The notes below the pieces were generated by a model, which did no database searches, was not told where the DNA came from, and saw only the letters and a list, made by a program, of their open reading frames with translations. Positions 15,329-22,701 of a DNA stretch of 22,701 nt are shown piece by piece; within the stretch, counting starts at the first letter, position 1; every line of letters begins with the position of its first letter. The position numbers and the translations under genes are program-made. The stretch comes from JAPLFM01 sp964650885 (GTDB lineage: Bacteria; Bacteroidota; Ignavibacteria; Kapaibacteriales; UBA2268): the NCBI GenBank assembly GCA_964650885.1, contig CAZYXG010000044.1, positions 1-22,701 on the forward strand. Direction: 5' to 3'.

Positions 15329-15359
15329 TGATAAGTGTTACTTCCTGCCACAATTATCA
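15329..15359 (-). terminator. Hairpin at the end of the envelope operon
   Basis: TGATAA (15329-15334) pairs with TTATCA (15354-15359), and GTG (15335-15337) with CAC (15349-15351), across a 2-base bulge. The loop (minus strand) is GCAGGAAGTAA. The stop codon of the last gene (15357-15359) lies inside the stem. The bases after it are ATAAAATAAAC, without a T tract, so termination efficiency is doubtful. The loop shares TGGCAGGAAG with the flagellin leader. Confidence 0.45.
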
Positions 15360-16043
15360 TTCATTATAAACGCTTATGAAGCTAACTGCTGACAATTCTA
15401 CTATTGAATTATTTTCTGTACTAACTATAGTAAACTCTGTCAGCGGCAATTTTATTTCATATTCAGGAAAATCGGCACAATCCAATGAGACTTTAACGTA
15501 TTTTCCATGATTTTTGATTATAAGTCTATGAGTTTCACCTTCTTGCAAATGGTGACCAGCAAAATTTTTAGTTACTTTTCCATTCTCGCTGAAGTAAATT
15601 CCTGTTGTAGAAACAGTAAGCTCAAGTCCTTTTTGTTTGCTGTACTTATCTTTAGTAGTACGCAAATTAAATTTCGCACCAGTTCCTTTCTTTAATGTCA
15701 AAGAAAAGTCAGCAATATATTGCTGAACATTTTCAGAACTCATTGAAATTAATGAATTTTCATTAAGTAAAAGAGAGTTATTATTGATTTTCGCAACTGA
15801 ATAAATATCCGACATTATATAGCAATAGATAGCACCAGAGCTATTTACTAATTTCTCTTTTTTTACATTGGGTTTGGAAAAACCAATTGCACCCAAAAGT
15901 CTTTCTGAATTGCTTTCTTCTTCTCTAAATTGTTTATTCAATATAAACTCTTCATGGTTAGACAAGTGCCATGGAGTTAATATAGAACAAGAATTCAATA
16001 AAAAAGAAGATAAAATAAATAGTATTGATAGACTTTTATTCAT
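15357..16043 (-). CDS. Putative lipoprotein of unknown function
   Basis: The 228-residue protein begins with a lipoprotein signal peptide: MNK, a hydrophobic core and a lipobox LLNSC with Cys19 as the lipidation site. The mature part is polar and predicted to be beta-rich. It includes LTLKKGTGAKFNLRTTKD, TGIYFSEN and HRLIIKNHGKYVKVSLDC, a spacing reminiscent of concanavalin-like or DUF1080-type sandwich domains, but I cannot assign a family. It is the last gene of the five-gene minus-strand envelope operon, 3 bp after the preceding gene. Lipid anchoring at the outer membrane is likely; the function is unknown. Confidence 0.75.
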   Translation of the reverse strand: MNKSLSILFILSSFLLNSCSILTPWHLSNHEEFILNKQFREEESNSERLLGAIGFSKPNVKKEKLVNSSGAIYCYIMSDIYSVAKINNNSLLLNENSLISMSSENVQQYIADFSLTLKKGTGAKFNLRTTKDKYSKQKGLELTVSTTGIYFSENGKVTKNFAGHHLQEGETHRLIIKNHGKYVKVSLDCADFPEYEIKLPLTEFTIVSTENNSIVELSAVSFISVYNE

Positions 16044-16046
16044 AAT

Positions 16047-17429
16047 TTACTCTTGAATAGGAGATTTTTGATTGTAACGCAGTTCTTCTGGCTGAAACAA
16101 TCTATCCCAGAAATTAAAACCAAAGCCAATATAGTAATTAGAAAAGGTACCTAACTTACCAAAACTCTCATTTAAAGATCCACCGAGCAAATCAGTAACT
16201 TTACTATTTCCTGAAACATAGCCAAAGATAAGTGATGCAGATAATTTATTATTGAATCTAAATGTGAATTTAGCACTTGCATTCATATATGATGATGGAA
16301 AATAGCCCGTTTCAACAGATGGAGTTAATGTAAGCCCATCTTCTACCAAAGTGTGGTGATAGCCAAAGCGAAGTGGTAAAACAGCCAAGCCCCATTCATC
16401 TTTACCAGTTGCAATTAAATTCAGCAATGAAGTACCAACAAAGAATCTATTATTAGCAAATGGCAATGCTAAATCTGTGTTTATCAAATGAAGATTCAAG
16501 CCCTTGAAAAGAAATTTGTCTTCTGTGGCAGCAAAATCTGTATTCGTAAAACTTTTTTTTGCACCTGAATTTAATAAGCTTACTTGTGCAATTCCAATAT
16601 TCCATGCAGAATTAGGCATATCTTTCATTTCTATATAATTCTCTTTTTCCAAATTTAAGAAATCCAGCATAGAAATACCGAAACCGAAATAAGGGAATGA
16701 AACGGAATTTCCACCAACTAAGCTTGTTACGCCAGCAACATAGCCAACCATTGTTTTAACATTCAAACCACCAATAGAGCCGACATCTAAAGAAGCAGAC
16801 AAATTACCATAGAATGATGGTAGATAGCCCAAACTACCCGTGAAGGAAACTGCAACATAAGGAATTGTTTCGCTCAGGAATATTCTCTTTTTAACATAGA
16901 TAGGAGCTACTGAGTATAAAAAGTTTTCGGATTTGGCATCGGCTGCTATAAATTCAAAAGCATTCGTACCCCAACTCCAATTAGTACTATTTTTAAATGG
17001 GCGAAGTCTCGCTTCTACTATTCCTATTCTATAGATACCACCAGTAAAGAAATTTCCAGATTTACCAGTATATGATGGATTTAATTCTCCTAAGTTCGGG
17101 TGGATACCAAATAAACCCAAACCAGTAGAATTATTAGTGCTACCACCGATAATACCGCAAGCTTCAAATAGACCTATTCTAATGAAATCAGGATAAGTTC
17201 TTTTTTCGGAACTATCTTTTTCGTCTATGAATCTTTTCGATTCAATTACTTTGGAAGAAGGACTAACAATTCCTCTATCTCTATTGCCAGGGGCATTTTT
17301 TACGAAATAGGTATAAGTTGTGTCCTGCTGAATTACTTTAAAAGTATCAACCTCATCTCTTGTGTATTCTGGAACACAAGATGATATTAGCAAAGCCAAA
17401 AGTGGCATTAAAAGTAGAAGTTTTTTCAT
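16047..17429 (-). CDS. Putative outer-membrane lipoprotein with beta-barrel-like C-terminal part
   Basis: The 460-residue protein has a short signal peptide ending in a lipobox, LISSC, with Cys18 as the predicted lipid site. An approximately 65-residue charged linker follows. From about residue 80 on there are many alternating hydrophobic/polar strands with Gly and aromatic residues (for example FTGGIYRIGIVEARL, FTFRFNNKLSASLIFGYVSG), ending in YYIGFGFNFWDRLF. This looks like a membrane beta-barrel, although a lipidated barrel is uncommon and a large beta-sandwich cannot be excluded. No family is recognised. It lies 15 bp after the FAHD1-like gene and 3 bp before the small lipoprotein, so the last two products may work together. 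Confidence 0.75.
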   Translation of the reverse strand: MKKLLLLMPLLALLISSCVPEYTRDEVDTFKVIQQDTTYTYFVKNAPGNRDRGIVSPSSKVIESKRFIDEKDSSEKRTYPDFIRIGLFEACGIIGGSTNNSTGLGLFGIHPNLGELNPSYTGKSGNFFTGGIYRIGIVEARLRPFKNSTNWSWGTNAFEFIAADAKSENFLYSVAPIYVKKRIFLSETIPYVAVSFTGSLGYLPSFYGNLSASLDVGSIGGLNVKTMVGYVAGVTSLVGGNSVSFPYFGFGISMLDFLNLEKENYIEMKDMPNSAWNIGIAQVSLLNSGAKKSFTNTDFAATEDKFLFKGLNLHLINTDLALPFANNRFFVGTSLLNLIATGKDEWGLAVLPLRFGYHHTLVEDGLTLTPSVETGYFPSSYMNASAKFTFRFNNKLSASLIFGYVSGNSKVTDLLGGSLNESFGKLGTFSNYYIGFGFNFWDRLFQPEELRYNQKSPIQE

Positions 17430-17444
17430 AATCTCATCTAATAA

Positions 17445-18107
17445 TTAAATGATTTCGATATTCAAATCAAGTAAATTGTCTAATTTTGCACATAGTTTAT
17501 CGCCACTATGCACTTGTCCTACTCCTTCGGGAGTACCAGTAAATACAATATCGCCACGGCGTAGCTTGAACACTTTTGATAAATAATAAATTAAGTCTTC
17601 TGTGCTTCGTTCCATGGCTGAAATTTTCTCAGATTGCTTTTGTACATTATTCACGTCAAGTGAAATTTCCAATTCTTCAATTTTTTTATTTAAACTGACA
17701 AACGGCATTATCTTAGAAATTGGCGATGAACCAGCAAAAGCTTTTGCTACAGCCCAAGGCAAACCTTTATCTTTGGCAATTTGTTGCACATCTCTTAAAG
17801 TGAAATCTAAGCCAACCCCTACTCCTAATATATATGAAGAGGCATCGGACTTCTCAATTTTATGACAATCTTTATTTATTACAACAACTAATTCTACTTC
17901 GTGGTGAACATTATTCGAGAATTCTGGAATTTCGAATTTATCGCCATCGCAGAGCATAGCGGTAGGAGGTTTCAAAAAGACAATTGGTTCTTCTGGAACT
18001 TCCGCACCCATTTCTTTTGCATGTTTTGAATAATTCCTACCTATGCAATACATAGTGCCAGCAGGGATTTTCTCGCCATTAGTTAATTCTAAATTATATT
18101 CTTGCAT
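17445..18107 (-). CDS. Fumarylacetoacetate hydrolase family protein, FAHD1/YcgM-like
   Basis: The 220-residue length matches single-domain FAH proteins such as human FAHD1, which hydrolyses acylpyruvates and decarboxylates oxaloacetate. The likely metal ligands are Glu70 and Glu72 in VHHEVELVVVI and Asp101 in VGLDFTLRD, the same spacing as Glu71, Glu73 and Asp102 of FAHD1. His29 and Glu32 in NYSKHAKEMG match the FAHD1 lid dyad. YCIGRNY (20-26) and FTGTPEGVG near the C-terminus are family signatures. It probably removes or salvages keto-acids in the cytoplasm; the true substrate cannot be told. It starts two bases after the penicillin-binding-protein stop, with which it shares no known pathway. 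Confidence 0.9.
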   Translation of the reverse strand: MQEYNLELTNGEKIPAGTMYCIGRNYSKHAKEMGAEVPEEPIVFLKPPTAMLCDGDKFEIPEFSNNVHHEVELVVVINKDCHKIEKSDASSYILGVGVGLDFTLRDVQQIAKDKGLPWAVAKAFAGSSPISKIMPFVSLNKKIEELEISLDVNNVQKQSEKISAMERSTEDLIYYLSKVFKLRRGDIVFTGTPEGVGQVHSGDKLCAKLDNLLDLNIEII

Positions 18108-18109
18108 TT

Positions 18110-20359
18110 CTATTGTCTCTTTGGCAACTTCGGAAGTACACTATTGCCTTGCGGTATAGCAGCTTTCTGAGTTTGATTTTCAGAATTAGTTTTTTTCTTA
18201 GCAGGTAGATTGCTCGCCTGATTAGATGTATTATTATTCGTATTCAATTCAGCTTGTGGTTTGACTAATGGAGCACCAAGTGAATCAATTTCTTGGAAAC
18301 CAAAGCTACGTTTTTTATATGGCAAATTCGGGTCGTTATATATCTTATTCATCATCATTGCCCAAATAGGTGCAGCAGCTCTACCGCCTTGTCCATATCT
18401 GCCAATTATATCGAAGTTAATCCTTTGGTCATCGAAGCCAACCCAAACGCCACAAAGTAATTCAGGAGTATAGCCAACAAACCATGCATCGGCATTATCG
18501 TTTGTAGTTCCAGTTTTGCCAGCGGCTTCCACTCCACGGAAAATTTGACGAATTCTGCCAGCTGTTCCAGCATCTACTACGCCACGCATCATTGCAGTCA
18601 TTTGCTGTGCTAAACCTTCGTCAATCACATCATTCATAACTTTTTGCTTGCGTTCAAATATTACGTTGCCTGATTTATCTTCAATTGTATTTACATAGAA
18701 AGGTTCTACATATCTGCCTTGATTTGCAAAAATAGTGTAGGCAGCAGTTAATTCCAATGGGCTAACTTCCCCACCAGCGCCTAATGCAATGGCGGGCACA
18801 GCAGAAAGTTTTGATTTAATACCAGCTTCTTCTATTAATGATTTCACTTCGCTTGCAGTAGTGTTTTGTGTTACCAATCTTGCCGCAACTGAATTGACTG
18901 ATTTTCTAAGAGCTTCTGCTAAAGTAATCATAGAGCCAGCAGAAAGACAATCGGCATCGGTAACAGATGGAGACCAAATTGCACCAGAACCTGGATCTTT
19001 ATAGCTATAAGGTCCGCAATCTACCATAGACTGAGGATTTAAGCCATTCTTTAAAGCTAAAGCATAAACAAAAGGTTTGAATGCACTACCTGGCTGTCTA
19101 TGAATTTGGTTAGCGTGATTTAAGGAATATTTATATTCGTTAGTTTCATCAATAAATTTAGGAGAAGAACCCACCATAGCCAGTATAGCACCAGTTTTAG
19201 GATCTAACACCACTAATCCCACTTGAATAGTGGAAGCTGTATTTTTTGCAGAATCTATAAACTTAGGATTTGATCGCAGTCTGCGTTCCACTTCTTCTTT
19301 TCTATCTTTTGAAGCTGCTCTATACTCTGGATTTTTACGAATTGCATCGGAAATAACAGAAGTGAGTAGCTTTTGATTGTTGCCCCATTTGAACGCTTTA
19401 TTGAAAGTAGTTTGAAATTCTTTCAAATGTTGCTCCACTGCTTCATTTGCATAGCGTTGAACAGTTGCATTCAGAGTGGTATTGATAATAAGACCATCTC
19501 TATAAATATCGAATTCTTCTATTTTAGATTCGTTATTTAAGTTTTGGCGAATAGATTCGACAAACTGAGGGGCTATATCCAATTCACGTTTAACTTTTTT
19601 GCCTTGGCTTACTTTAATAGCTTGTTCGGTAGCTTCGAAATATTCTGATTCTGCAATCACTTCCGCATCGCGCATCATCCCAAGTATTAAATTTCTGCGA
19701 TTTATAGCTCTGTCGTAGTTGTTCTTAGCATCGTATCGAGCTGGAGCTTTAAGCAATCCCACTAAATAGGCACACTCCGAAAGTGAGAGATCTATTGGTT
19801 TTTTATTGAAATATTGCCTTGATGCCACTTGAATACCATAGGCACCTCTGCCGAAAGCAACTGTATTGGCATACATTTCAATAATTTCTTCTTTGGTATA
19901 TGTATCTTCAATTTGAATAGCAGTTGCAGCTTCTTTTATTTTTCGGCTGAAAGTTTGAGTTTGATCAAGAAATAAATTTCTGGCTAACTGTTGAGTGATA
20001 GTGGAAGCACCCTCTTTGGCATGACCAGCCATAATATTTTTAATAGTGGCTTTTAGAATTCTATCTATATCCACTCCCCAGTGCGATTCAAATTTTCTAT
20101 CTTCTGTGGCTATTAAAGCATTAATAAAGTTTTTTGGGATTTGGCTGTAAGGCACATTCACCCTTCTTTCAATAAAGAAATGGTCAATAATTTCGCCGTC
20201 TCCGCTCAAAATTTGTGATGCTTTATTTTGAGGAGGATTTTCTAATTGCTCCAGCGATGGCAAATTGCCACTAACTGTGAAATAGACAACTGCTGCGAAT
20301 AGCAAAGCCAATCCGCCAGTACCTGACAATAATATTATTAATAATTTTTTGGGTGTCAT
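18110..20359 (-). CDS. Class A penicillin-binding protein (PBP1A type)
   Basis: This bifunctional peptidoglycan synthase has 749 residues. It is anchored by one N-terminal helix (about 7-28), with both catalytic domains in the periplasm. The glycosyltransferase domain (GT51, about 45-230) has IATEDRKFESHWGVD with catalytic Glu86 and GASTITQQLARNLFL (117-131). The transpeptidase domain carries SAFK (Ser425, Lys428), SVN (487-489) and KTGTT (615-619). The C-terminus (about 690-749) is Asn/Gln/Lys-rich and probably disordered. An extra charged segment (about 325-370) separates the domains. It begins 5 bp after the OmpA/PorE-like gene, whose product binds peptidoglycan, so co-expression makes sense for envelope assembly. 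Confidence 0.95.
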   Translation of the reverse strand: MTPKKLLIILLSGTGGLALLFAAVVYFTVSGNLPSLEQLENPPQNKASQILSGDGEIIDHFFIERRVNVPYSQIPKNFINALIATEDRKFESHWGVDIDRILKATIKNIMAGHAKEGASTITQQLARNLFLDQTQTFSRKIKEAATAIQIEDTYTKEEIIEMYANTVAFGRGAYGIQVASRQYFNKKPIDLSLSECAYLVGLLKAPARYDAKNNYDRAINRRNLILGMMRDAEVIAESEYFEATEQAIKVSQGKKVKRELDIAPQFVESIRQNLNNESKIEEFDIYRDGLIINTTLNATVQRYANEAVEQHLKEFQTTFNKAFKWGNNQKLLTSVISDAIRKNPEYRAASKDRKEEVERRLRSNPKFIDSAKNTASTIQVGLVVLDPKTGAILAMVGSSPKFIDETNEYKYSLNHANQIHRQPGSAFKPFVYALALKNGLNPQSMVDCGPYSYKDPGSGAIWSPSVTDADCLSAGSMITLAEALRKSVNSVAARLVTQNTTASEVKSLIEEAGIKSKLSAVPAIALGAGGEVSPLELTAAYTIFANQGRYVEPFYVNTIEDKSGNVIFERKQKVMNDVIDEGLAQQMTAMMRGVVDAGTAGRIRQIFRGVEAAGKTGTTNDNADAWFVGYTPELLCGVWVGFDDQRINFDIIGRYGQGGRAAAPIWAMMMNKIYNDPNLPYKKRSFGFQEIDSLGAPLVKPQAELNTNNNTSNQASNLPAKKKTNSENQTQKAAIPQGNSVLPKLPKRQ

Positions 20360-20364
20360 TATCT

Positions 20365-22245
20365 TTATTTGTACGATTTTTGTATGATTACACGACGTAA
20401 TCTTTTTCTATAAATCTCTATATCTTCAGTTTCTCTTTGCAAAAGAGGTTTAGTTTTGCCAGCAGTTTTCGCTAAAAGTAATTTCTTTTCTACTCCCCTT
20501 TTCACAAGTTCATCTAGCACAAACTGGGCTCTATTCTGACCTAACTTAATGTTGTAATCCACACCACCTTGCTCATCAGTATGTCCTTCGATTGTAACTT
20601 TCTTTATGCTATTTTGGTCTTTAACAATATTTTCAGCTAATAGATTTAGCTCTTGCTGCCAAAGTTTGTCTGTTTCCGTGCCATTGCTATCTAGTGTTGT
20701 TGGGTATGGAGTTAGATATTCATTATAAGGGAAATTTATACGCAAAGTGAGAGTGGCAGGCGGTCGCAAATCTCTTTGAATTACAGTGAGTGTATCGTTT
20801 TTGTCAATTTTAATTTTGAAAGAATCGTAGAATAGATTCTCACCTTGGGTAACAATTTCAAATTCTTCACCTTTTACAAGACCAAGCACATAGTTGCCTA
20901 GTTCATCGCTAGTAACAGTAGCTAAAATTTCATTTGTAGCAGTATATTTGGCAGTGATAGTTGCGTTTGGAATTGGCTTTTGAGTTTCTGGACTTTCTAC
21001 TTTTCCTTTCAATTCAAAAGTCTGCGGAATTTCTTTCTTAGGTTCAACCTTGGGAACGATAGTATCGAGAATTAGTTCTTTTATTTCGGATTTGAATTTG
21101 GGTTCTTCCAATTTCACATCTAAAGTTAAATCTTTAACTTTGTCGTATGTTTCTTTCTTTAGAGTGTTGGTTCTATATTTGACGAATAAATCGAAACCAG
21201 TAAGAATTAAATCGTCGCTTGGATTATTATTCAATTGATTGCTGGAATAATAAATAGCACTATCGCATTCGAAACAGCTCGGGAAAATCTCATCGAATGG
21301 AGTATTGAGGGGAGGACGAAGGTTAGTAACTAAATTGAAATTATCTTCATTCAATAAACCCATATTTTTTTCAACATTTGAGAAAAAGCCTTTAGCTATA
21401 CGAGCCGAAAAAACATCGTAGCCACCAACAGACTGATGACCCATAGAAGAGAAGTAAAGTGTTTCACCTTTTGGATCTACAAAAGGAGTTATTTCATCGC
21501 ATTCGGTATTGACTTTTCTACCACAATTTATAGGAGCAGACCAAGTGCCATCTTTTTCTTTTAAACAATACCAAATGTCAACTCCGCCAACTCCGCCAGA
21601 TCTATCTGATGCGAAGAATAACACTTTGCCATTTGGACTGAATGATGGTTGGGACTCCCATCTATCTTCATCGAGAGTATCCATTGCGTGAAGAATTTCG
21701 TAATTTTTGATAGTACCTTTATCTAGAGCACCGATATAAACTCTTGATTTGCCAATGGCTTCATCTTTGGGATAGTAAACTTTATTGCGAACGATAAGTG
21801 CTTTTTTAGGGTCGTTAATTGGCTGGGCAGCAAATGCAATATTTTTGCCATTGACAGAAGCTGAGCCAAAATGATAATCATCTTGGAAATTAATTACTTG
21901 GGATGGCTCGAACTCTTTAAAAGAAATCTTCTTATATAGTTGTAATCTTTGAGTGCCATCTCTATTGATAGTGAATAGATTCATATTCTTATTGGCGAAA
22001 TAGGAAAACTCATCGGGCCCGCCAGATAGTCCTTTCACTTTATCGATAGAAATATAGTAGCCGAAAAACTTAGAAGAATTGACAGCAGTATCTATAGCCA
22101 CGCCAGTCCAAGGAGTGCTATTGCAATTTTGAGTATAGACAGGGCAATTCAATTCCTTTGGTTCAGAATTGTGCAAAACGCAAGAATTAACGCTTAAAGC
22201 AAGCGTTAAAGCAATTAGAAAAAATTTAAACTTTTTGATGTTCAA
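20365..22245 (-). CDS. OmpA-family lipoprotein with PD40 propeller and carboxypeptidase-regulatory-like domain (PorE-like)
   Basis: The 626-residue protein has a signal peptide ending in VNSC (lipid site Cys22). A beta-propeller region (about 60-360) contains PD40-type blades such as SFSPNGKVLFFASDRSGG, PFVDPKGETLYFSSMG and AIYYSSNQLNNN. A carboxypeptidase-regulatory-like domain follows (about 400-470, FELKGKVESPETQKPIPNAT). The C-terminal OmpA peptidoglycan-binding domain contains EGHTDEQGG and NRAQFV; Asp557 and Arg572 correspond to E. coli OmpA Asp271 and Arg286. This order is that of PorE, which links the type IX secretion machinery to the cell wall, but the TPR region reported for PorE is missing. 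It may instead be a general envelope anchor. It is the first gene of the envelope operon. Confidence 0.88.
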   Translation of the reverse strand: MNIKKFKFFLIALTLALSVNSCVLHNSEPKELNCPVYTQNCNSTPWTGVAIDTAVNSSKFFGYYISIDKVKGLSGGPDEFSYFANKNMNLFTINRDGTQRLQLYKKISFKEFEPSQVINFQDDYHFGSASVNGKNIAFAAQPINDPKKALIVRNKVYYPKDEAIGKSRVYIGALDKGTIKNYEILHAMDTLDEDRWESQPSFSPNGKVLFFASDRSGGVGGVDIWYCLKEKDGTWSAPINCGRKVNTECDEITPFVDPKGETLYFSSMGHQSVGGYDVFSARIAKGFFSNVEKNMGLLNEDNFNLVTNLRPPLNTPFDEIFPSCFECDSAIYYSSNQLNNNPSDDLILTGFDLFVKYRTNTLKKETYDKVKDLTLDVKLEEPKFKSEIKELILDTIVPKVEPKKEIPQTFELKGKVESPETQKPIPNATITAKYTATNEILATVTSDELGNYVLGLVKGEEFEIVTQGENLFYDSFKIKIDKNDTLTVIQRDLRPPATLTLRINFPYNEYLTPYPTTLDSNGTETDKLWQQELNLLAENIVKDQNSIKKVTIEGHTDEQGGVDYNIKLGQNRAQFVLDELVKRGVEKKLLLAKTAGKTKPLLQRETEDIEIYRKRLRRVIIQKSYK

Positions 22246-22487
22246 GACTTTTAGACAATAAGTAAATTAATTTTACGCAAAATAAATCATTATTGCATTA
22301 ATTCAAAGAAATTTAGCAAAAGCTTAATACTGATTGGCTATTTATTTGCGTCACAGAAATTGAAAAACAAAAACCTAAGCTCTTTTGATTTAACTAAAGT
22401 AAGTATATTAGTGAAAATAATTTAGATAAACAATGAAATACTTATTTAGAATTAATAATCATTTACTTTTAAGAAAAAGGTAAACCT

Positions 22488-22701
22488 ATGAAAAAATCAA
22501 TCATAATCTTTGCAATAGCTTTTATAGCTATGTTTTCAAGTCTTTCTGCAAAGCAAGAAATCTTATGGAAATCACATTATAAATTAATTATTGATTCTCA
22601 AGGCAATATTGACCATGGTTATATATATAACGCAATTTTTACCCCAGATGATAAGTACATACTTGTTTCTTGTGAAAGAAGAACTTTTTTAGTTGAAGCA
22701 G
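22488..22701 (+). CDS. Exported beta-propeller-like protein (5' part)
   Basis: The gene starts at an ATG preceded by AAGAAAAAGG and runs open for 71 codons to the window edge. The first 22 residues form a signal peptide (MKKS, a hydrophobic core, then SLSAKQ). The mature start includes HGYIYNAIFTPDDKYILVS, the strand-turn-strand pattern of a WD40- or PD40-like blade. The protein is probably exported to the periplasm. It is divergent from the PorE-like operon across a 242-bp gap. Family assignment from so short a piece is tentative. Confidence 0.7.
   Translation, partial: MKKSIIIFAIAFIAMFSSLSAKQEILWKSHYKLIIDSQGNIDHGYIYNAIFTPDDKYILVSCERRTFLVEA

Noticed and set aside
22433..22483. 16-codon frame just upstream of the last gene
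   Set aside because: Very short, basic, and with no ribosome site; easily chance in AT-rich DNA.
1..22701. CRISPR arrays, insertion sequences, tRNA or rRNA genes
   Set aside because: No regularly spaced repeats, transposase motifs, terminal inverted repeats or tRNA-like cloverleaf were seen; gaps between genes are mostly under 330 bp.

Overview
The window is low in G+C and comes from a flagellated, Gram-negative bacterium, most likely in the Bacteroidota/Chlorobi/Ignavibacteria (FCB) group. This placement is an inference. It rests on an OmpA-family lipoprotein with PD40-type propeller repeats and a carboxypeptidase-regulatory-like domain (the layout of Bacteroidota PorE proteins), lipoproteins with short lipoboxes, many AT-rich upstream regions with weak Shine-Dalgarno sequences, and a complete sigma-28 flagellin module, which most classical Bacteroidetes lack. 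No 16S rRNA or tRNA gene is visible.

Layout. Positions 1-2769 (minus strand) hold the 5' end of an unidentified gene, a UmuD-like S24 protein and the chaperone pair grpE-dnaJ. After a 329-bp divergent gap, positions 3099-6491 (plus strand) encode an exported carboxypeptidase Q-like M28 peptidase, RmlA and a dihydroorotate dehydrogenase. Positions 6483-11230 (minus strand) read mlaD-like, mnmG, an RmlD-like reductase and a heptose-7-phosphate kinase (hldA type), with overlapping or closely spaced genes. Between mnmG and the reductase lie two identical 18-bp palindromes that match the chromosomal parS (ParB-binding) form. Positions 11506-15178 (minus strand) form a flagellar-filament module: flagellin, fliS, fliD, flaG and a FlgM-like anti-sigma factor. 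Positions 15357-22245 (minus strand) form a tight envelope operon: PorE-like OmpA lipoprotein, class A penicillin-binding protein, FAHD1-like hydrolase, a lipidated putative beta-barrel and a small lipoprotein. At 22488 a new exported beta-propeller-like gene starts on the plus strand and runs off the end.

How the parts fit together. The flagellar module carries its own regulatory logic. A perfect sigma-28 promoter (TAAAGTTT-N11-GCCGATAA) precedes the FlgM-like gene and a near-perfect one precedes flagellin, so the anti-sigma factor would be made by the sigma factor it inhibits. RmlA, the RmlD-like reductase and HldA point to sugar-nucleotide and heptose supply for surface polysaccharide. The parS pair next to mnmG suggests that this region belongs to the origin-proximal segregation domain.

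Items that most deserve a second look are the parS pair; the UmuD-like protein, whose scissile Cys-Gly is replaced by Val-Pro while the Ser/Lys dyad is kept; a dihydroorotate dehydrogenase with a class-2-like N-terminus but a class-1-like catalytic Cys; a possibly frameshifted small gene at 11311-11503; and GGA-bearing hairpins around the flagellin leader. I did not find a convincing wholly new multi-gene system, a CRISPR array or an insertion sequence.
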